In this document: positions 20,003 to 29,513 of the stretch, one piece after another | How positions within the stretch are numbered: the stretch's first letter is position 1 | Layout: every line of letters starts with the position of its first letter | Assembly: GCA_946885915.1 (NCBI GenBank) | Contig: CAMPHF010000003.1 | Coordinates: 124,001-188,000, forward strand | Length of the DNA stretch: 64,000 nt | Source: an uncultured Idiomarina sp. | GTDB lineage: Bacteria > Pseudomonadota > Gammaproteobacteria > Enterobacterales > Alteromonadaceae | Direction: 5' to 3' | Made by a program: the position numbers and the translations under genes | Notes under the pieces: model-generated | Database searches by the model: none | Told to the model about the DNA's origin: nothing | What the model saw: only the letters and a program-made list of their open reading frames with translations

Positions 20003-20103
20003 AGGTAATTCTCCTTAAGAAGCAATTTTATGACGTTAGTTTATAAACTAGCTTCATCAAGCTAGGGTTGAAGGGCGACTCTCATCGAGACATCGCCCTC
20101 AAC
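20003..20103 (-). promoter_or_regulatory. ROSE-like RNA thermometer in the hsp20 leader
   Basis: Read on the minus strand, the leader of about 100 bases forms a long hairpin (20067-20103, 11 bp with one bulge), a second perfect 7-bp hairpin with a 4-base loop (20048-20065), and a 14-base palindrome (20037-20050) that overlaps it. Closest to the gene, UUGCU (20021-20025) stands five bases before AAGGAG, the arrangement in which ROSE elements mask the ribosome-binding site by pairing U(U/C)GCU with AGGA. The assignment is from pattern and gene context only. Confidence 0.68.
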
Positions 20104-20107
20104 TCTT

Positions 20108-20135
20108 ATATAAGCGCCAGAAAATAACTTTCAAG
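20108..20135 (-). promoter_or_regulatory. Sigma-32-type heat-shock promoter of hsp20
   Basis: On the minus strand CTTGAAA (20129-20135) matches the sigma-32 -35 consensus exactly and is followed after 13 bases by GCTTATAT (20108-20115), which keeps the ATNT end of the CCCCATNT -10 box. Transcription would begin near 20100, right where the leader hairpins start. Confidence 0.72.
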
Positions 20136-20153
20136 GCCTAGGCCAGAAAAATT

Positions 20154-22169
20154 TTACGCATGCCAGCCTAATTCATCCGCTCGTTGTTGTGCTTGCGCGG
20201 GCACATCGGTCTCGACAAAGTGGTGATGCAGAACTTGCACGCCGAGCAAATGATTAATAATGGCATCTAGCTGCACTTTTTCCTCGACCGGTACGGCTGG
20301 GTCCTCGTGCCGGGCAAACATGGCAGCCACTGCGTCATAATCTAATAATCCGGCCTTCGCAATGGCTTCTCGCGATAAGAACTGCGCCGCAAGTTGCTCA
20401 ACTGCTTGCCATTTTTCCGGATCGGTATGCGCTGGTGGCGCCATAAACGCGAACTTTTCACGCTTATAAAGCACTTCCGGCAGTAAGCCTTTCATGGCTT
20501 CACGTAACACATACTTTTCTTTATTACCCTTTATTCGCAAGTGCGGCGGTACTTTAAAGGCGTATTCGGCCAATTTATGATCAAGAAACGGTGGCCGGGC
20601 TTCCATCGAGTTGGCCATATCAACCCGATCCCCACCCCAAGTGAGAATTTGCCCTTCTAACATGGTTTTAATCCAGACATATTGGGCGCGATCAAGAGGG
20701 TGACGCCCTTTCAACATACTCGCATCTAAGGTGTCGGCTATCGCTTTACCCGGATCATAATCTTCCAGCGCTACCCGATGTTCAGGTGCGATAAGTGGTA
20801 ACGCCACATCAGCACAGGCTAACCACGGTTGCACACAGCTTGGGGTAAAGCCTAGTTTGGCATTAAACGCCGGACTGACAAACTCTTCGCGGGCCAGCAT
20901 GGCGCCCTTAAAGAGTTTGTTATTCTTTTCCAGCAGTGCTTGCCAGGCTTCACGTTCACTGTCAGGTAAATGATCAAGACCATGCATAAACATGTCTTTG
21001 CGAAACGCCGGGTAGCCCGCAAACAACTCGTCTGAGCCCTCACCAGTAAGCACAACTTTATAGCCAGCTTCATTCACTTGCTGACTCATTAAGTATTTAG
21101 CGACGCCCAAGGTGTTGTAAATCGTGCGTTCGGTATGCCACAGCGTCTTCACGAAATGATCGTACAAGTCATTGGCCTTTAACGCCATGATGTGATGATC
21201 GGCACCAGTCGCCTCAGCCATTTCTTTTGCAATCGGGGTTTCATCATAATCGGCAGAGTCAAAACCAATGGTAAAGGCTTTCACCGAAGTCTGCGTCGCG
21301 GCCGCGGATAACCCAAGGATCGCACACGAATCAATTCCACCCGACAAATAACAACCAACGGGTACATCTGCCGTTAACCGATGCTGCACGGCTTCCAACA
21401 AGTGTTCACGCACCCCCTGAATATAAGCGGCTTCATCCGCCTCGTCACCGGCATGCTCATGGGCTGCTGGAAAATCAACATCCCAATATTTTTCTTCAGT
21501 GACTTGTAATTTACCGGCTTGCCGCTGCACTTTTACCACATGCCCAGGTGCTACTTGTTTTACGCCTTTAAATGCCGTTGTACCCGGCACCATCACTTGA
21601 ATCAGTTGATGATAAAGACCTTGCGTATCGAACTCACGCTTAACATCTGGGTGAGCAAACAATACTTTCAACTCTGAACCGAACACCAAGCCATTTGGCG
21701 TTTCGGTGTAATACAAAGGTTTAATGCCGAAGCGGTCGCGGACCAAGTAAGTACAGTCTTGCTCACTATCATAAAGTGCGAAGGCGAATTCACCACGCAG
21801 CTCAGTCAGCGTGTCCGCTAAGCCGTAGCGCTCAAATAAATGCAAGACGATTTCAGAATCGCTTTTCGTGCGGAATCGAGCCCCTTGCGCCGTGAGATCT
21901 GCGCGAATACGTTTAAAATCATAGAACTCACCATTATGAGCCAACAGCAAGCGCTCATCAGCCGATAAAAAGGGCTGGCGCGCCCGCGTCTCATTCAAAT
22001 CAATAATCGACAGCCGCGCATGGGAAAAACCCACCCCATGCTGAGGTAATACCTGATAGCCGAAGCCATCAGGGCCGCGGTGATGCATAATCGCCGCCAT
22101 GTTCACCAAAGTTTGTGGATTAATTTTTGCGTCTGATTGCGCCTGAATTACACCTGCGATGCCACACAT
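20154..22169 (-). CDS. asnB: Asparagine synthetase B-type (glutamine-hydrolysing)
   Basis: Makes asparagine from aspartate, ATP and glutamine-derived ammonia. Cys2 (MCGIAG) is the glutaminase nucleophile of the N-terminal class II amidotransferase domain (about 1-210); the synthetase domain has the PP-loop SGGIDS at 276-281. At 671 residues it is longer than E. coli AsnB (554) and belongs to the longer class of AsnB-like enzymes, some of which amidate other substrates, so asparagine as product is likely but not certain. GGAG precedes the ATG. It lies 33 bases after the carbamoyltransferase gene and is probably the last gene of that operon. Confidence 0.9.
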   Translation of the reverse strand: MCGIAGVIQAQSDAKINPQTLVNMAAIMHHRGPDGFGYQVLPQHGVGFSHARLSIIDLNETRARQPFLSADERLLLAHNGEFYDFKRIRADLTAQGARFRTKSDSEIVLHLFERYGLADTLTELRGEFAFALYDSEQDCTYLVRDRFGIKPLYYTETPNGLVFGSELKVLFAHPDVKREFDTQGLYHQLIQVMVPGTTAFKGVKQVAPGHVVKVQRQAGKLQVTEEKYWDVDFPAAHEHAGDEADEAAYIQGVREHLLEAVQHRLTADVPVGCYLSGGIDSCAILGLSAAATQTSVKAFTIGFDSADYDETPIAKEMAEATGADHHIMALKANDLYDHFVKTLWHTERTIYNTLGVAKYLMSQQVNEAGYKVVLTGEGSDELFAGYPAFRKDMFMHGLDHLPDSEREAWQALLEKNNKLFKGAMLAREEFVSPAFNAKLGFTPSCVQPWLACADVALPLIAPEHRVALEDYDPGKAIADTLDASMLKGRHPLDRAQYVWIKTMLEGQILTWGGDRVDMANSMEARPPFLDHKLAEYAFKVPPHLRIKGNKEKYVLREAMKGLLPEVLYKREKFAFMAPPAHTDPEKWQAVEQLAAQFLSREAIAKAGLLDYDAVAAMFARHEDPAVPVEEKVQLDAIINHLLGVQVLHHHFVETDVPAQAQQRADELGWHA

Positions 22170-22202
22170 AAATCGCTACTCCTGTTTCTGTTCAGCCGCT
22201 TG

Positions 22203-23267
22203 TTATACGACGTCAATCACACGTTCCGCGCGTTCTACCATGCAGGTTAGCAACGCCATTCGTAAAAACACTGCCCCTCGTGCTTGGCTGAAGTACCAAT
22301 TATGGCTACTGTTGTCTAAATCTGTCGCCAACTCCTCACCGCGCGCCAGTGGATGCAAAATAATCGCGTCTTCTTTTAATGGCGAAGCTGCAGTTAAATG
22401 GAACGCTTGGCCATAGGTATTAAAACTCTCACCTTCCCAAGAAATGGCATTAATGTAGACCACATCTAAGCTCGGTAATACCGCATCTAGCTCATTGGCA
22501 AAACTGAGTTTTAAGCCGGCTGCTTCGAGTTCTTCGCGCTGACCTTCGGAAAATAACGCCTCACCAATAGTGTCGTCGTGAATGATCACCAGCTCACTTA
22601 CGATATTGGCAAATACCGTAAGACACTTTAATAAGCTCCGTACGGTGCGCATCTTGCCCGGTACGCCAATCACACCAATTTTAATTTTAGCGCTGCCATC
22701 GTTTGCGACCAGCTCGGGCCGCCATTTAAAAATTGCGTACAAATCAGCTAAGGCTTGTGTTGGATGCTCATCAATACCATTGCCAGCATTAATAATCGGG
22801 ATCCGCAGCGCATCAATCATTTCGTACAATGACTGTGCATTGGTGTCCCGCAGTACCACGCAATCACCGTAATTGTTAAACATTTCGGCGACATCGGCCA
22901 AGCCTTCGCCTTTGGCGATACCCGTGGTTGACCGGTCGGTAATGGACATAATATCGCCCCCCAACCGATGCCAAGCACTCTCAAACGACAGCCGAGTTCG
23001 GGTGCTTGGTTCGTAAAATGCACTAATCAAGATTTTGCCTTGCAAAGGCGTGCTAAACCGGCGCGGATTACTCTCTATTTTGGCCGCTAAGCGAAATAGC
23101 TGGCGCATGGTTTCCACACAAAACTGATCTGCAGACACAATGTGTTGCTCTGCCAGTTTTAATAAATAATCACCGTCTTCCTGAATCGTCCGCAGCAACG
23201 CTTTGGGGTGAGCATCACCATAAACATCTGGCCGTTCACGCTGAAACGACACATCCTGATTGGTCAT
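22203..23267 (-). CDS. Aspartate/ornithine carbamoyltransferase family protein, divergent aspartate site
   Basis: A 354-residue member of the ATCase/OTCase family. The carbamoyl-phosphate site is intact: STRTR at 88-92, Lys119 (matching E. coli PyrB Lys84), Arg140 (Arg105), HPTQ at 168-171, and HPLAR at 305-309. Arg207 matches Arg167. The segment holding Arg229 and Gln231 in PyrB, which grip the aspartate side-chain carboxylate, reads 'YINAISWEGE' here (271-280), with neither residue. Residues 1-35 are an extra N-terminal stretch. No pyrI is nearby. Annotated relatives are usually called aspartate carbamoyltransferase; the true acceptor may differ. The gene lies between a symporter unit and asnB. 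Confidence 0.85.
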   Translation of the reverse strand: MTNQDVSFQRERPDVYGDAHPKALLRTIQEDGDYLLKLAEQHIVSADQFCVETMRQLFRLAAKIESNPRRFSTPLQGKILISAFYEPSTRTRLSFESAWHRLGGDIMSITDRSTTGIAKGEGLADVAEMFNNYGDCVVLRDTNAQSLYEMIDALRIPIINAGNGIDEHPTQALADLYAIFKWRPELVANDGSAKIKIGVIGVPGKMRTVRSLLKCLTVFANIVSELVIIHDDTIGEALFSEGQREELEAAGLKLSFANELDAVLPSLDVVYINAISWEGESFNTYGQAFHLTAASPLKEDAIILHPLARGEELATDLDNSSHNWYFSQARGAVFLRMALLTCMVERAERVIDVV

Positions 23268-23271
23268 AGGG

Positions 23272-23391
23272 TTACCATAATTGTTGAGAAATGAAATCCT
23301 TTATAAAGCAGCCAATTAACACTAACGGCGCGGCCAGCGCCAAAAGCAAAGCTACCCATACAAGTAGTTGAAATGCAGTGAATGAGATCAT
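23272..23391 (-). CDS. Small membrane protein, 39 residues
   Basis: A short open frame whose ATG overlaps the symporter's TGA (ATGA) and whose stop lies four bases before the carbamoyltransferase start. GAGGA stands nine bases before the ATG, inside the symporter's last codons. The product begins MISFTAFQLL, has one hydrophobic helix at about residues 8-30 and ends KDFISQQLW. I do not recognise it. The tight packing, good ribosome-binding site and clean membrane profile argue for a real gene, perhaps a small partner of the sodium symporter. Confidence 0.7.
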   Translation of the reverse strand: MISFTAFQLLVWVALLLALAAPLVLIGCFIKDFISQQLW

Positions 23392-24818
23392 GAAGGACGT
23401 TCCTCGGCTAACTGACGCCAATCAAAGTTTCCTTGGTTGAACCGGCTACCATAAAGGCAAACCAATCCAGATACCGCACACGACAGCAGTGCAGCCACAT
23501 AAAATCCAATCGCGAAATAGCCGATAAGACCAGCACTGGTACCTAATACCATCGCTAGTGCGGCATCACGGCCCCGCAATTTTTTCGAATACAGCCCCAA
23601 CACAATCGGGAAGATGGTGCTGGCGACAAATGCACCGGCAAAATTCAACAAGGCACCAAGCGTTGCGATACGCGGTAAGCAGAGCAACCAAGTTATACCG
23701 CCGAGTACTAAAATCGCCATTCGGTTGACCCGCAACAGTTGCTGATCTGACGCTTGCTTGCGCCAACTCTGTTGATATAGATCACGGGTAAGCAAATCGC
23801 CAGTCGCGGCCAGCAACGAATCAAGACTAGAAGCTAGCGCTGAGAACACCACCACAAACACCACGATTGCGCCCACTTTACCGAGTACCGCTGCAGCAAC
23901 CACCGGGCCCACCATGTCTGCACTTGGCGGAAAGATGCCAAGTTGCGGGCCTGCCAGCGCAATGAAGCCGGTGACAATTGGGATAGGCAACCACAACAAG
24001 CCACCAACGAAAAAGGCGCGGCTCGCCACTTTGGCTTTAAAGGCCAGCGCTCTTGACCACCACACATTGGAATGAAAAATTTCACCTAAACCAAAAAATA
24101 TATTGTTGAACAAAAACATAATGGCCGCAGGAAAAAGCCAATTGAGCAATTGCGGGTGCTCGGTCGAAACCGACTGGTGAATCGCACCAAGCGATGTGGT
24201 GTCGATAATGAACCAGGCTATCCCAACCACACCGGCAATAATAATGAGTGCTTGAATGAAATCTGTGGCAATCACCGCGCGTAAGCCGCCAAACAAGGTG
24301 TAAACCACGCAGATAAGCAGAATAGCGCTCATGCCCAGATGGTAATCAAGCCCACTCAGCGCTTCCAATAGAATGCCGCCCGCCATACCTAAACTAACCA
24401 ACCAGCCCAGCGCATATACCAGTGATATCACCATAAATGCGACCCACGCCGGCCGACCGTAACGACCGCGAATAAAGTCACCGCTGGTGTAGCCATGGGG
24501 TAACAGTTGCTTAATTCGACGCGAGAGCGGCGCAAACAACAGCAGGCCGAGCGCAGCGAAGGAGTAGCCCAACATGCCCCAAATTCCAAACTGATAAGTT
24601 AACTGTGGTGCGACTAAAGTGGTGTTAGAGGTTACCCAAGTCGCCATTGCGGTTGCCGTGGCAAAGGCAAAGCCAACATTGCGTCCGGCAAGCGCAAATT
24701 GTTCGTGGGTGGTGTTTTTGCGTCCTAACCACCAGCCAAATAGCACCCATGCGAGACCGAACCCCACGACTAATGCCAAACCTAGCGACGCATCTAGCGC
24801 AAAGTTGGTGTTGGTCAT
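23388..24818 (-). CDS. Sodium:solute symporter family (SSS) transporter
   Basis: A 476-residue polytopic membrane protein of the SSS family, with about 13 hydrophobic segments. The N-terminal 'FGWWLGRKNTTHEQFALAGRNVG' region is split as the family expects: 'EQFALAGRNVGF' follows the first helix, and 'ATATAMATWVTSN' is in the sodium-site helix. The pattern is nearest to the urea/DUR3-like and related branches. Its ATG overlaps the preceding small membrane protein gene by ATGA. The substrate is unknown; the downstream carbamoyltransferase and asparagine synthetase hint at a nitrogen compound, which is inference. Confidence 0.88.
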   Translation of the reverse strand: MTNTNFALDASLGLALVVGFGLAWVLFGWWLGRKNTTHEQFALAGRNVGFAFATATAMATWVTSNTTLVAPQLTYQFGIWGMLGYSFAALGLLLFAPLSRRIKQLLPHGYTSGDFIRGRYGRPAWVAFMVISLVYALGWLVSLGMAGGILLEALSGLDYHLGMSAILLICVVYTLFGGLRAVIATDFIQALIIIAGVVGIAWFIIDTTSLGAIHQSVSTEHPQLLNWLFPAAIMFLFNNIFFGLGEIFHSNVWWSRALAFKAKVASRAFFVGGLLWLPIPIVTGFIALAGPQLGIFPPSADMVGPVVAAAVLGKVGAIVVFVVVFSALASSLDSLLAATGDLLTRDLYQQSWRKQASDQQLLRVNRMAILVLGGITWLLCLPRIATLGALLNFAGAFVASTIFPIVLGLYSKKLRGRDAALAMVLGTSAGLIGYFAIGFYVAALLSCAVSGLVCLYGSRFNQGNFDWRQLAEERPS

Positions 24819-25342
24819 GAGGTTATATCCGAGTGAGCCGATTCAGACATCGCTTGGCGATGGCCACTAAGTAACAACCACAGCAACAACACAAATAGCA
24901 CTGCACCAGCGCCAAACCAGCCGAGGGCTTGTGTTAAAGTGTAATGTTCAACCGTTACTTGAACCGGCTGCGTGACGGGTACTCCGGCAGCATCGGTAAA
25001 GCGAAACCAATAGCTATCGTTCGCTAAGCCGGACACGGTGATTTGCGCGCTATCGCCTAACAACGGGTAGCGTTTTTGTAACTCATTGAAGTTGGCAGAT
25101 TGGCTTTGCTCTAGCCACCAGCCGTTGGGAGTCGCCGCCACGGCATCCGGAGCAACACTGAGCGTAACGTAGCCTTCTTTGCTAAGCGCGGTACTAGCGG
25201 TTAAGGTAGGTGCAGAATTAGTCTGCAATGCAAATGCGAGGTTACCCGCCAGCAACCCAAACCAACCCAGCAGCAAAGCTACCAATAATGGCAAAAAGCG
25301 ATAATATTGATGATAGTTCGTACTTCCAAATCGTTTCAGCAC
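24815..25342 (-). CDS. Membrane-anchored protein with fibronectin III-like domain, symporter-linked
   Basis: A 175-residue protein with an N-terminal hydrophobic segment (about residues 15-37, signal or anchor), a periplasmic beta-rich middle ('TLTASTALSKEGYVTLSV' and 'SYWFRFTDAAG' resemble fibronectin III strands) and a C-terminal helix (about 137-158). I set the start at the GTG at 25340-25342, seven bases after AGGA; a TTG two codons earlier is too close to that site. It overlaps the symporter gene by four bases and may be an accessory subunit. No catalytic motif is visible. Confidence 0.75.
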   Translation of the reverse strand: MLKRFGSTNYHQYYRFLPLLVALLLGWFGLLAGNLAFALQTNSAPTLTASTALSKEGYVTLSVAPDAVAATPNGWWLEQSQSANFNELQKRYPLLGDSAQITVSGLANDSYWFRFTDAAGVPVTQPVQVTVEHYTLTQALGWFGAGAVLFVLLLWLLLSGHRQAMSESAHSDITS

Positions 25343-25509
25343 GCACAATTCCTATGCTCGGCTTAGACGGGTTTGCGAACGTACGTAGCTCACAAAAGTA
25401 AGTATTTAGGCTACCAAGCCCAAAAATTATTTTCAACTCTAACTAAATCGTCCTCAGCATCCGCAATGGCGCTGTGGCTGCGGATACAACCAAAAGCGCA
25501 CGAACTGCG

Positions 25510-25515
25510 TATAAT
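25510..25515 (+). promoter_or_regulatory. Putative -10 element of folK
   Basis: A perfect TATAAT lies 31 bases before the folK start codon. No convincing -35 is visible, although 'GATACAAC' lies at about the right distance. Confidence 0.4.
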
Positions 25516-25545
25516 GCGTTGCAAGCACTCAGAAGGAGCCTAGAT

Positions 25546-25995
25546 ATGCCTTATACCTTTCTCTGTAGCCTCGGCTCCAACATCCGTCCGGAGTATCATG
25601 TGAGCCGTGCCAAGAGTTATTTGACTGGCGTCGGAAGTAAAATTAGTTACTCACGCGTGATCACCACTGAACCGGTAGCAATGCCAAGCGACCAGTTGTT
25701 TTTGAATGCGCTGTTTGTGATTGAAACCCACCTAGATGCGAGCAAACTGAAGCAAGCGTATAACGCTATTGAAATAAGTTTAGGTCGGGATCGGTCTGAC
25801 CCGCTATGTAAAATAAAAGACCGTCCAATCGATCTCGATATCCTCGGTGAGATACCTGCGGCGGCTGAGCGTGACGCTGAAGTGGCGTTAGCGCAGTGGC
25901 CGGCAACGCCAGATTACTTAACCGTGCTGCGCAACGAATTATTCTCCCAATATTACGCTTTACCCGCTCCACAACAGGAATCCGTAAATTCATGA
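25546..25995 (+). CDS. folK: 2-amino-4-hydroxy-6-hydroxymethyldihydropteridine pyrophosphokinase (HPPK)
   Basis: Transfers pyrophosphate from ATP to 6-hydroxymethyl-dihydropterin in folate synthesis. The 149-residue protein begins with the family's 'SLGSNI' (8-13) and keeps 'KDRPIDLDIL', whose two Asp bind magnesium. AAGGAG stands seven bases before the ATG at 25546; a longer frame starting at 25474 has no such support. It is slightly shorter than E. coli FolK (159) and the middle part is divergent, so it could be a second, FolK-like paralogue. It overlaps folM by ATGA. Confidence 0.85.
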   Translation: MPYTFLCSLGSNIRPEYHVSRAKSYLTGVGSKISYSRVITTEPVAMPSDQLFLNALFVIETHLDASKLKQAYNAIEISLGRDRSDPLCKIKDRPIDLDILGEIPAAAERDAEVALAQWPATPDYLTVLRNELFSQYYALPAPQQESVNS

Positions 25996-26705
25996 ACCAA
26001 GAAAAATTTGCGCTGATCACCGGCGCCGGTCGGCGCTTCGGCTTTGCACTAGCTGAGCGCCTGCTTGCCCAGGGCTATCAGGTTTTTGCCCATTACAACA
26101 CCAGTAAAGCAGGCGTTGCCGAGCTTGAGCAGCATGGCGCAATCGGCATTCAGGCAGATATGAGCGATTTAAGTGCCGCCGCAACTATTATCGACACCGT
26201 GAAGCAGCATACCGATCGTCTCGATCTATTGGTGAACAATGCCTCATGCTTTTTTACTAACGAAGTGGTAGACAGTAGCAATGATAATTTGCAGGCCGTA
26301 TTCGGCGTACATGCGATGCTGCCTTACCTGTTGTGTCGTGACTTGGCCCCGCTACTGCGCAACAGCGACAATGGCCTCATCGTCAACATTACTGATATCT
26401 ACACCGATAGCCCATCCACTGATTATGTGGCGTACTGTGCGGCGAAAACGGCCCTTGCGAGCCTTACTCAAGGGTTTGCCAAAACGCTAGCGCCCGCGGT
26501 ACGAGTTAACGCAATTCAACCAGGCCCGGTGTTATTTTTGCCCGAGCACGATGGTGCGCACAAACAAAAGGTATTAGCAGAAACGCCTTTGAAGTTAGAA
26601 GGTGGGCTGGAACCTATGCTTAAGACAGTTGAGTTTCTTCGTGATAACCCATTTATGACGGGTGAGTTTATCAAAGTAGATGGCGGCCGCGCGCTGCTCA
26701 TCTAA
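25992..26705 (+). CDS. folM: FolM-like dihydromonapterin/pteridine reductase (SDR)
   Basis: A 237-residue short-chain dehydrogenase. The N-terminal nucleotide motif TGAGRRFG (10-17) is the TGxxxRxG form typical of FolM and pteridine reductase PTR1, which use NADPH, and not the usual TGxxxGxG. The catalytic Tyr-Lys pair is in 'YCAAK', and 'NNAS' is present. It should reduce dihydromonapterin or dihydrofolate-like pterins. The four-base overlap with folK supports a pterin role. The downstream hairpin ends the operon. Confidence 0.85.
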   Translation: MNQEKFALITGAGRRFGFALAERLLAQGYQVFAHYNTSKAGVAELEQHGAIGIQADMSDLSAAATIIDTVKQHTDRLDLLVNNASCFFTNEVVDSSNDNLQAVFGVHAMLPYLLCRDLAPLLRNSDNGLIVNITDIYTDSPSTDYVAYCAAKTALASLTQGFAKTLAPAVRVNAIQPGPVLFLPEHDGAHKQKVLAETPLKLEGGLEPMLKTVEFLRDNPFMTGEFIKVDGGRALLI

Positions 26706-26760
26706 CAGCGCTAGCTGTATCTGCCCCAAGTCATACGCTCAACAGCCGTTTTTTAACCTA

Positions 26761-26795
26761 AAAAAAGAGCGCCAATAAATCTGGCGCTCTTTTTA
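26761..26795. terminator. Bidirectional intrinsic terminator between folM and acnA
   Basis: A perfect 8-bp stem GAGCGCCA / TGGCGCTC (26767-26774 and 26782-26789) with a 7-base loop is flanked by six A and five T, which also pair, so it works for both converging genes. Confidence 0.88.
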
Positions 26796-26831
26796 TTTGC
26801 CGACAAATTGTCGATTGGCAAGCGTAGGTGC

Positions 26832-29513
26832 TTAGGCTGCCAACATTTGGCGTAACACGTAATGCAAAATACCACCGCTCTTGTAGTACTGCAGTTCGTT
26901 GCCAGTATCGATTCGACATTTCACCTTAAAGCTCACGGTCTCCCCATTCGCTTTTGCCGCGGTCACTTCAAGCAATTGACCCGGTTTAAGATCATTGTTA
27001 ATGCCGCGAATCGAAATTTTCTCATCGCCAGTTAAGCCGTGTTTTGCTGCGCTCTCACCATCGGCAAACTGCAACGGCAACACGCCCATACCAACTAAAT
27101 TGGAACGGTGGATCCGCTCGAAGCTCTCGGCAATAACCGCTTTCACACCCAGTAAAGTAGTGCCTTTTGCGGCCCAGTCTCGGCTTGAGCCAGTACCATA
27201 TTCTTTACCCGCAAGAACTACCAGTGGCGTCCCCTCTTGTTGATACTGCATGGCGGCATCATAAATAGACATTTCCTTGCCGCTTGGCACATGGCGGGTA
27301 AAGCCCCCCTCCACATCTTTCAACATTTGGTTCTTAATGCGGATATTCGCAAAAGTACCGCGCATCATGACTTCGTGGTTACCCCTACGCGAACCGTAAG
27401 AATTGAAGTCGTTTTGTGCTACGCCATTTTCTTGCAGATATTTACCCGCCGGCGAACTCCCTTTAATCGAGCCTGCGGGTGAAATGTGGTCGGTCGTAAT
27501 TGAATCGGCGAATAACGCCAACACATGTGCGCCATCAATATCCGCAAGTGGTGCGAGTGGCTTATCAATGCCGTCAAAAAATGGCGGGTTCTTCACATAA
27601 GTCGACTCGTCACTCCAGCTGTAGGTGTTACCCTCACCAATCGGAATAGCTCGCCACTCATCATCACCTTTAAAGACTTCGCCATATTCGCGACGGAACA
27701 TATCACTATCAACTAAACGTACAGCTTCAGCGATTTCTTTCGAGCTCGGCCAGATGTCTTTTAAATAAACATCGTGACCATTTTTATCTACACCCAGCGG
27801 ATCGTTGCTTAAATCTATGCGAGTAGTACCACACAAGGCATAAGCAACCACTAAAGGCGGCGACGCCAACCAGTTTGCTTTCACATCTGGATGCACCCGT
27901 CCCTCAAAGTTGCGGTTGCCTGATAACACTGAGGATACCGTGAGGTTGCCCTGGCTAATTGCTTGGCTAATTTCCTCAGGCAAGGGCCCCGAGTTACCAA
28001 TACAGGTAGTACAACCATAACCCACCAAGTTAAAGCCGAGTTTATCGAGGTATTCGCTCAAGCCTGCTTTAGCAAGGTAATCAGTCACCACTTTCGAACC
28101 TGGCGCGAGCGATGATTTCACCCAAGGCTTACGTTGCAAGCCTTTCTCAATGGCCTTTTTCGCCACTAAGCCAGCCGCCATTAACACACTCGGGTTAGAG
28201 GTGTTGGTACAGCTTGTGATAGCGGCTATCACCACATCACCATGGCTAAGGTCGAAATCGCGCCCTTTAACTTTTACCTTTTTGTCCTGCTCAGCGGTTT
28301 GGCCACTAGTTTCGAGCATTAAATCGAAAGCCTTGCCAAGCTCCGGCATTCCAACCCGATCTTGCGGACGTTTCGGACCAGCGAGCGATGCGCCAACTTC
28401 GCCTAAATCAAGTTCTAAGGAATCGGTAAATACCGGCTCTTTTTTGGTTTCTCGCCACATCCCTTGGGCTTTACTGTAGGCTTCAACCAATGCAACCGTA
28501 TCTTCATCACGGCCCGACAGGCGCAAATAATTCAGGGTTTCTTGGTCGACCGGGAAGAAGCCACAAGTTGCACCATATTCCGGTGCCATGTTGGCAATGG
28601 TGGCGCGATCGGCAAGCGGCAAATGATCTAAACCGGGCCCATAGAACTCAACGAATTTGCCTACGACCCCTTTCTTGCGCAGCATTTGGGTAACGGTTAA
28701 CACCAAATCCGTGGCCGTAACACCTTCAGGTAATTTACCCGTCAAACGGAAGCCAATCACTTCTGGAATCAGCATCGAAACCGGTTGGCCGAGCATCGCC
28801 GCTTCCGCCTCAATACCACCAACACCCCAGCCAAGCACACCCAAACCGTTAATCATCGTGGTATGAGAATCGGTACCCACCAAAGTATCAGGCAGCGCAA
28901 AGGTTTTGCCGTCTTGCTCTTTCGTCCAAACCACTTTCGCTAAGTATTCGAGGTTCACCTGATGGCAAATACCGGTGCCCGGCGGGACTACCCGGAAGTT
29001 TTGGAAGGCTTTTTGACCCCAACGCAAGAATTCATAGCGCTCGTAATTGCGCTCCATTTCAATTTTGACGTTCTCTTTAAAAGCTTCTGGTGAGGCGAAT
29101 TTATCAACCATCACCGAGTGGTCAATGACCAAGTCCACTGCTGATAAAGGGTTAATCTGATTAGGATCTTGACCAGCTCGGGCAACCGCATCGCGCATTG
29201 CCGCCAAATCGACGACCGCAGGTACCCCGGTAAAATCTTGCATGAGCACTCGGGCTGGACGATATTGAATCTCGCGATCAGAGCTTTTGTTCTGCAACCA
29301 TGCGGCCATGGCTTCAATGTCGTCAGTCGTAACGGTATCGCCGTCTTCATTGCGGAGTAAGTTTTCTAGCAAAACTTTCATCGACGTCGGCAAGGTATCA
29401 ATATCGCCCACCCCGGCTAACTGTTTCGCCGCTTTGGGTAAACTGTAGTAATGATATTCCTTACCATTCACTTCAAGTGTACTGAGCGTCTTCAAGCTGT
29501 CTTTAGCAGCCAT
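26832..29513 (-). CDS. acnA: Aconitate hydratase A
   Basis: Converts citrate to isocitrate in the TCA cycle; a 4Fe-4S enzyme. The 893-residue protein matches AcnA/IRP-type aconitases. The three cluster cysteines are in 'SCTNTS' (near residue 435) and 'CTTCIG' (near 501-504); the swivel domain carries '[11 protein letters not shown]'. GGGAG stands before the ATG. It stands alone between a shared terminator and a 209-base gap (29514-29722), where I see nothing beyond its ribosome-binding site. Confidence 0.97.
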   Translation of the reverse strand: MAAKDSLKTLSTLEVNGKEYHYYSLPKAAKQLAGVGDIDTLPTSMKVLLENLLRNEDGDTVTTDDIEAMAAWLQNKSSDREIQYRPARVLMQDFTGVPAVVDLAAMRDAVARAGQDPNQINPLSAVDLVIDHSVMVDKFASPEAFKENVKIEMERNYERYEFLRWGQKAFQNFRVVPPGTGICHQVNLEYLAKVVWTKEQDGKTFALPDTLVGTDSHTTMINGLGVLGWGVGGIEAEAAMLGQPVSMLIPEVIGFRLTGKLPEGVTATDLVLTVTQMLRKKGVVGKFVEFYGPGLDHLPLADRATIANMAPEYGATCGFFPVDQETLNYLRLSGRDEDTVALVEAYSKAQGMWRETKKEPVFTDSLELDLGEVGASLAGPKRPQDRVGMPELGKAFDLMLETSGQTAEQDKKVKVKGRDFDLSHGDVVIAAITSCTNTSNPSVLMAAGLVAKKAIEKGLQRKPWVKSSLAPGSKVVTDYLAKAGLSEYLDKLGFNLVGYGCTTCIGNSGPLPEEISQAISQGNLTVSSVLSGNRNFEGRVHPDVKANWLASPPLVVAYALCGTTRIDLSNDPLGVDKNGHDVYLKDIWPSSKEIAEAVRLVDSDMFRREYGEVFKGDDEWRAIPIGEGNTYSWSDESTYVKNPPFFDGIDKPLAPLADIDGAHVLALFADSITTDHISPAGSIKGSSPAGKYLQENGVAQNDFNSYGSRRGNHEVMMRGTFANIRIKNQMLKDVEGGFTRHVPSGKEMSIYDAAMQYQQEGTPLVVLAGKEYGTGSSRDWAAKGTTLLGVKAVIAESFERIHRSNLVGMGVLPLQFADGESAAKHGLTGDEKISIRGINNDLKPGQLLEVTAAKANGETVSFKVKCRIDTGNELQYYKSGGILHYVLRQMLAA

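Noticed and set aside
28150..28479. A 109-codon plus-strand frame inside acnA
   Set aside because: It lies antisense to the conserved cluster region of aconitase; composition is that of a mirrored coding frame.
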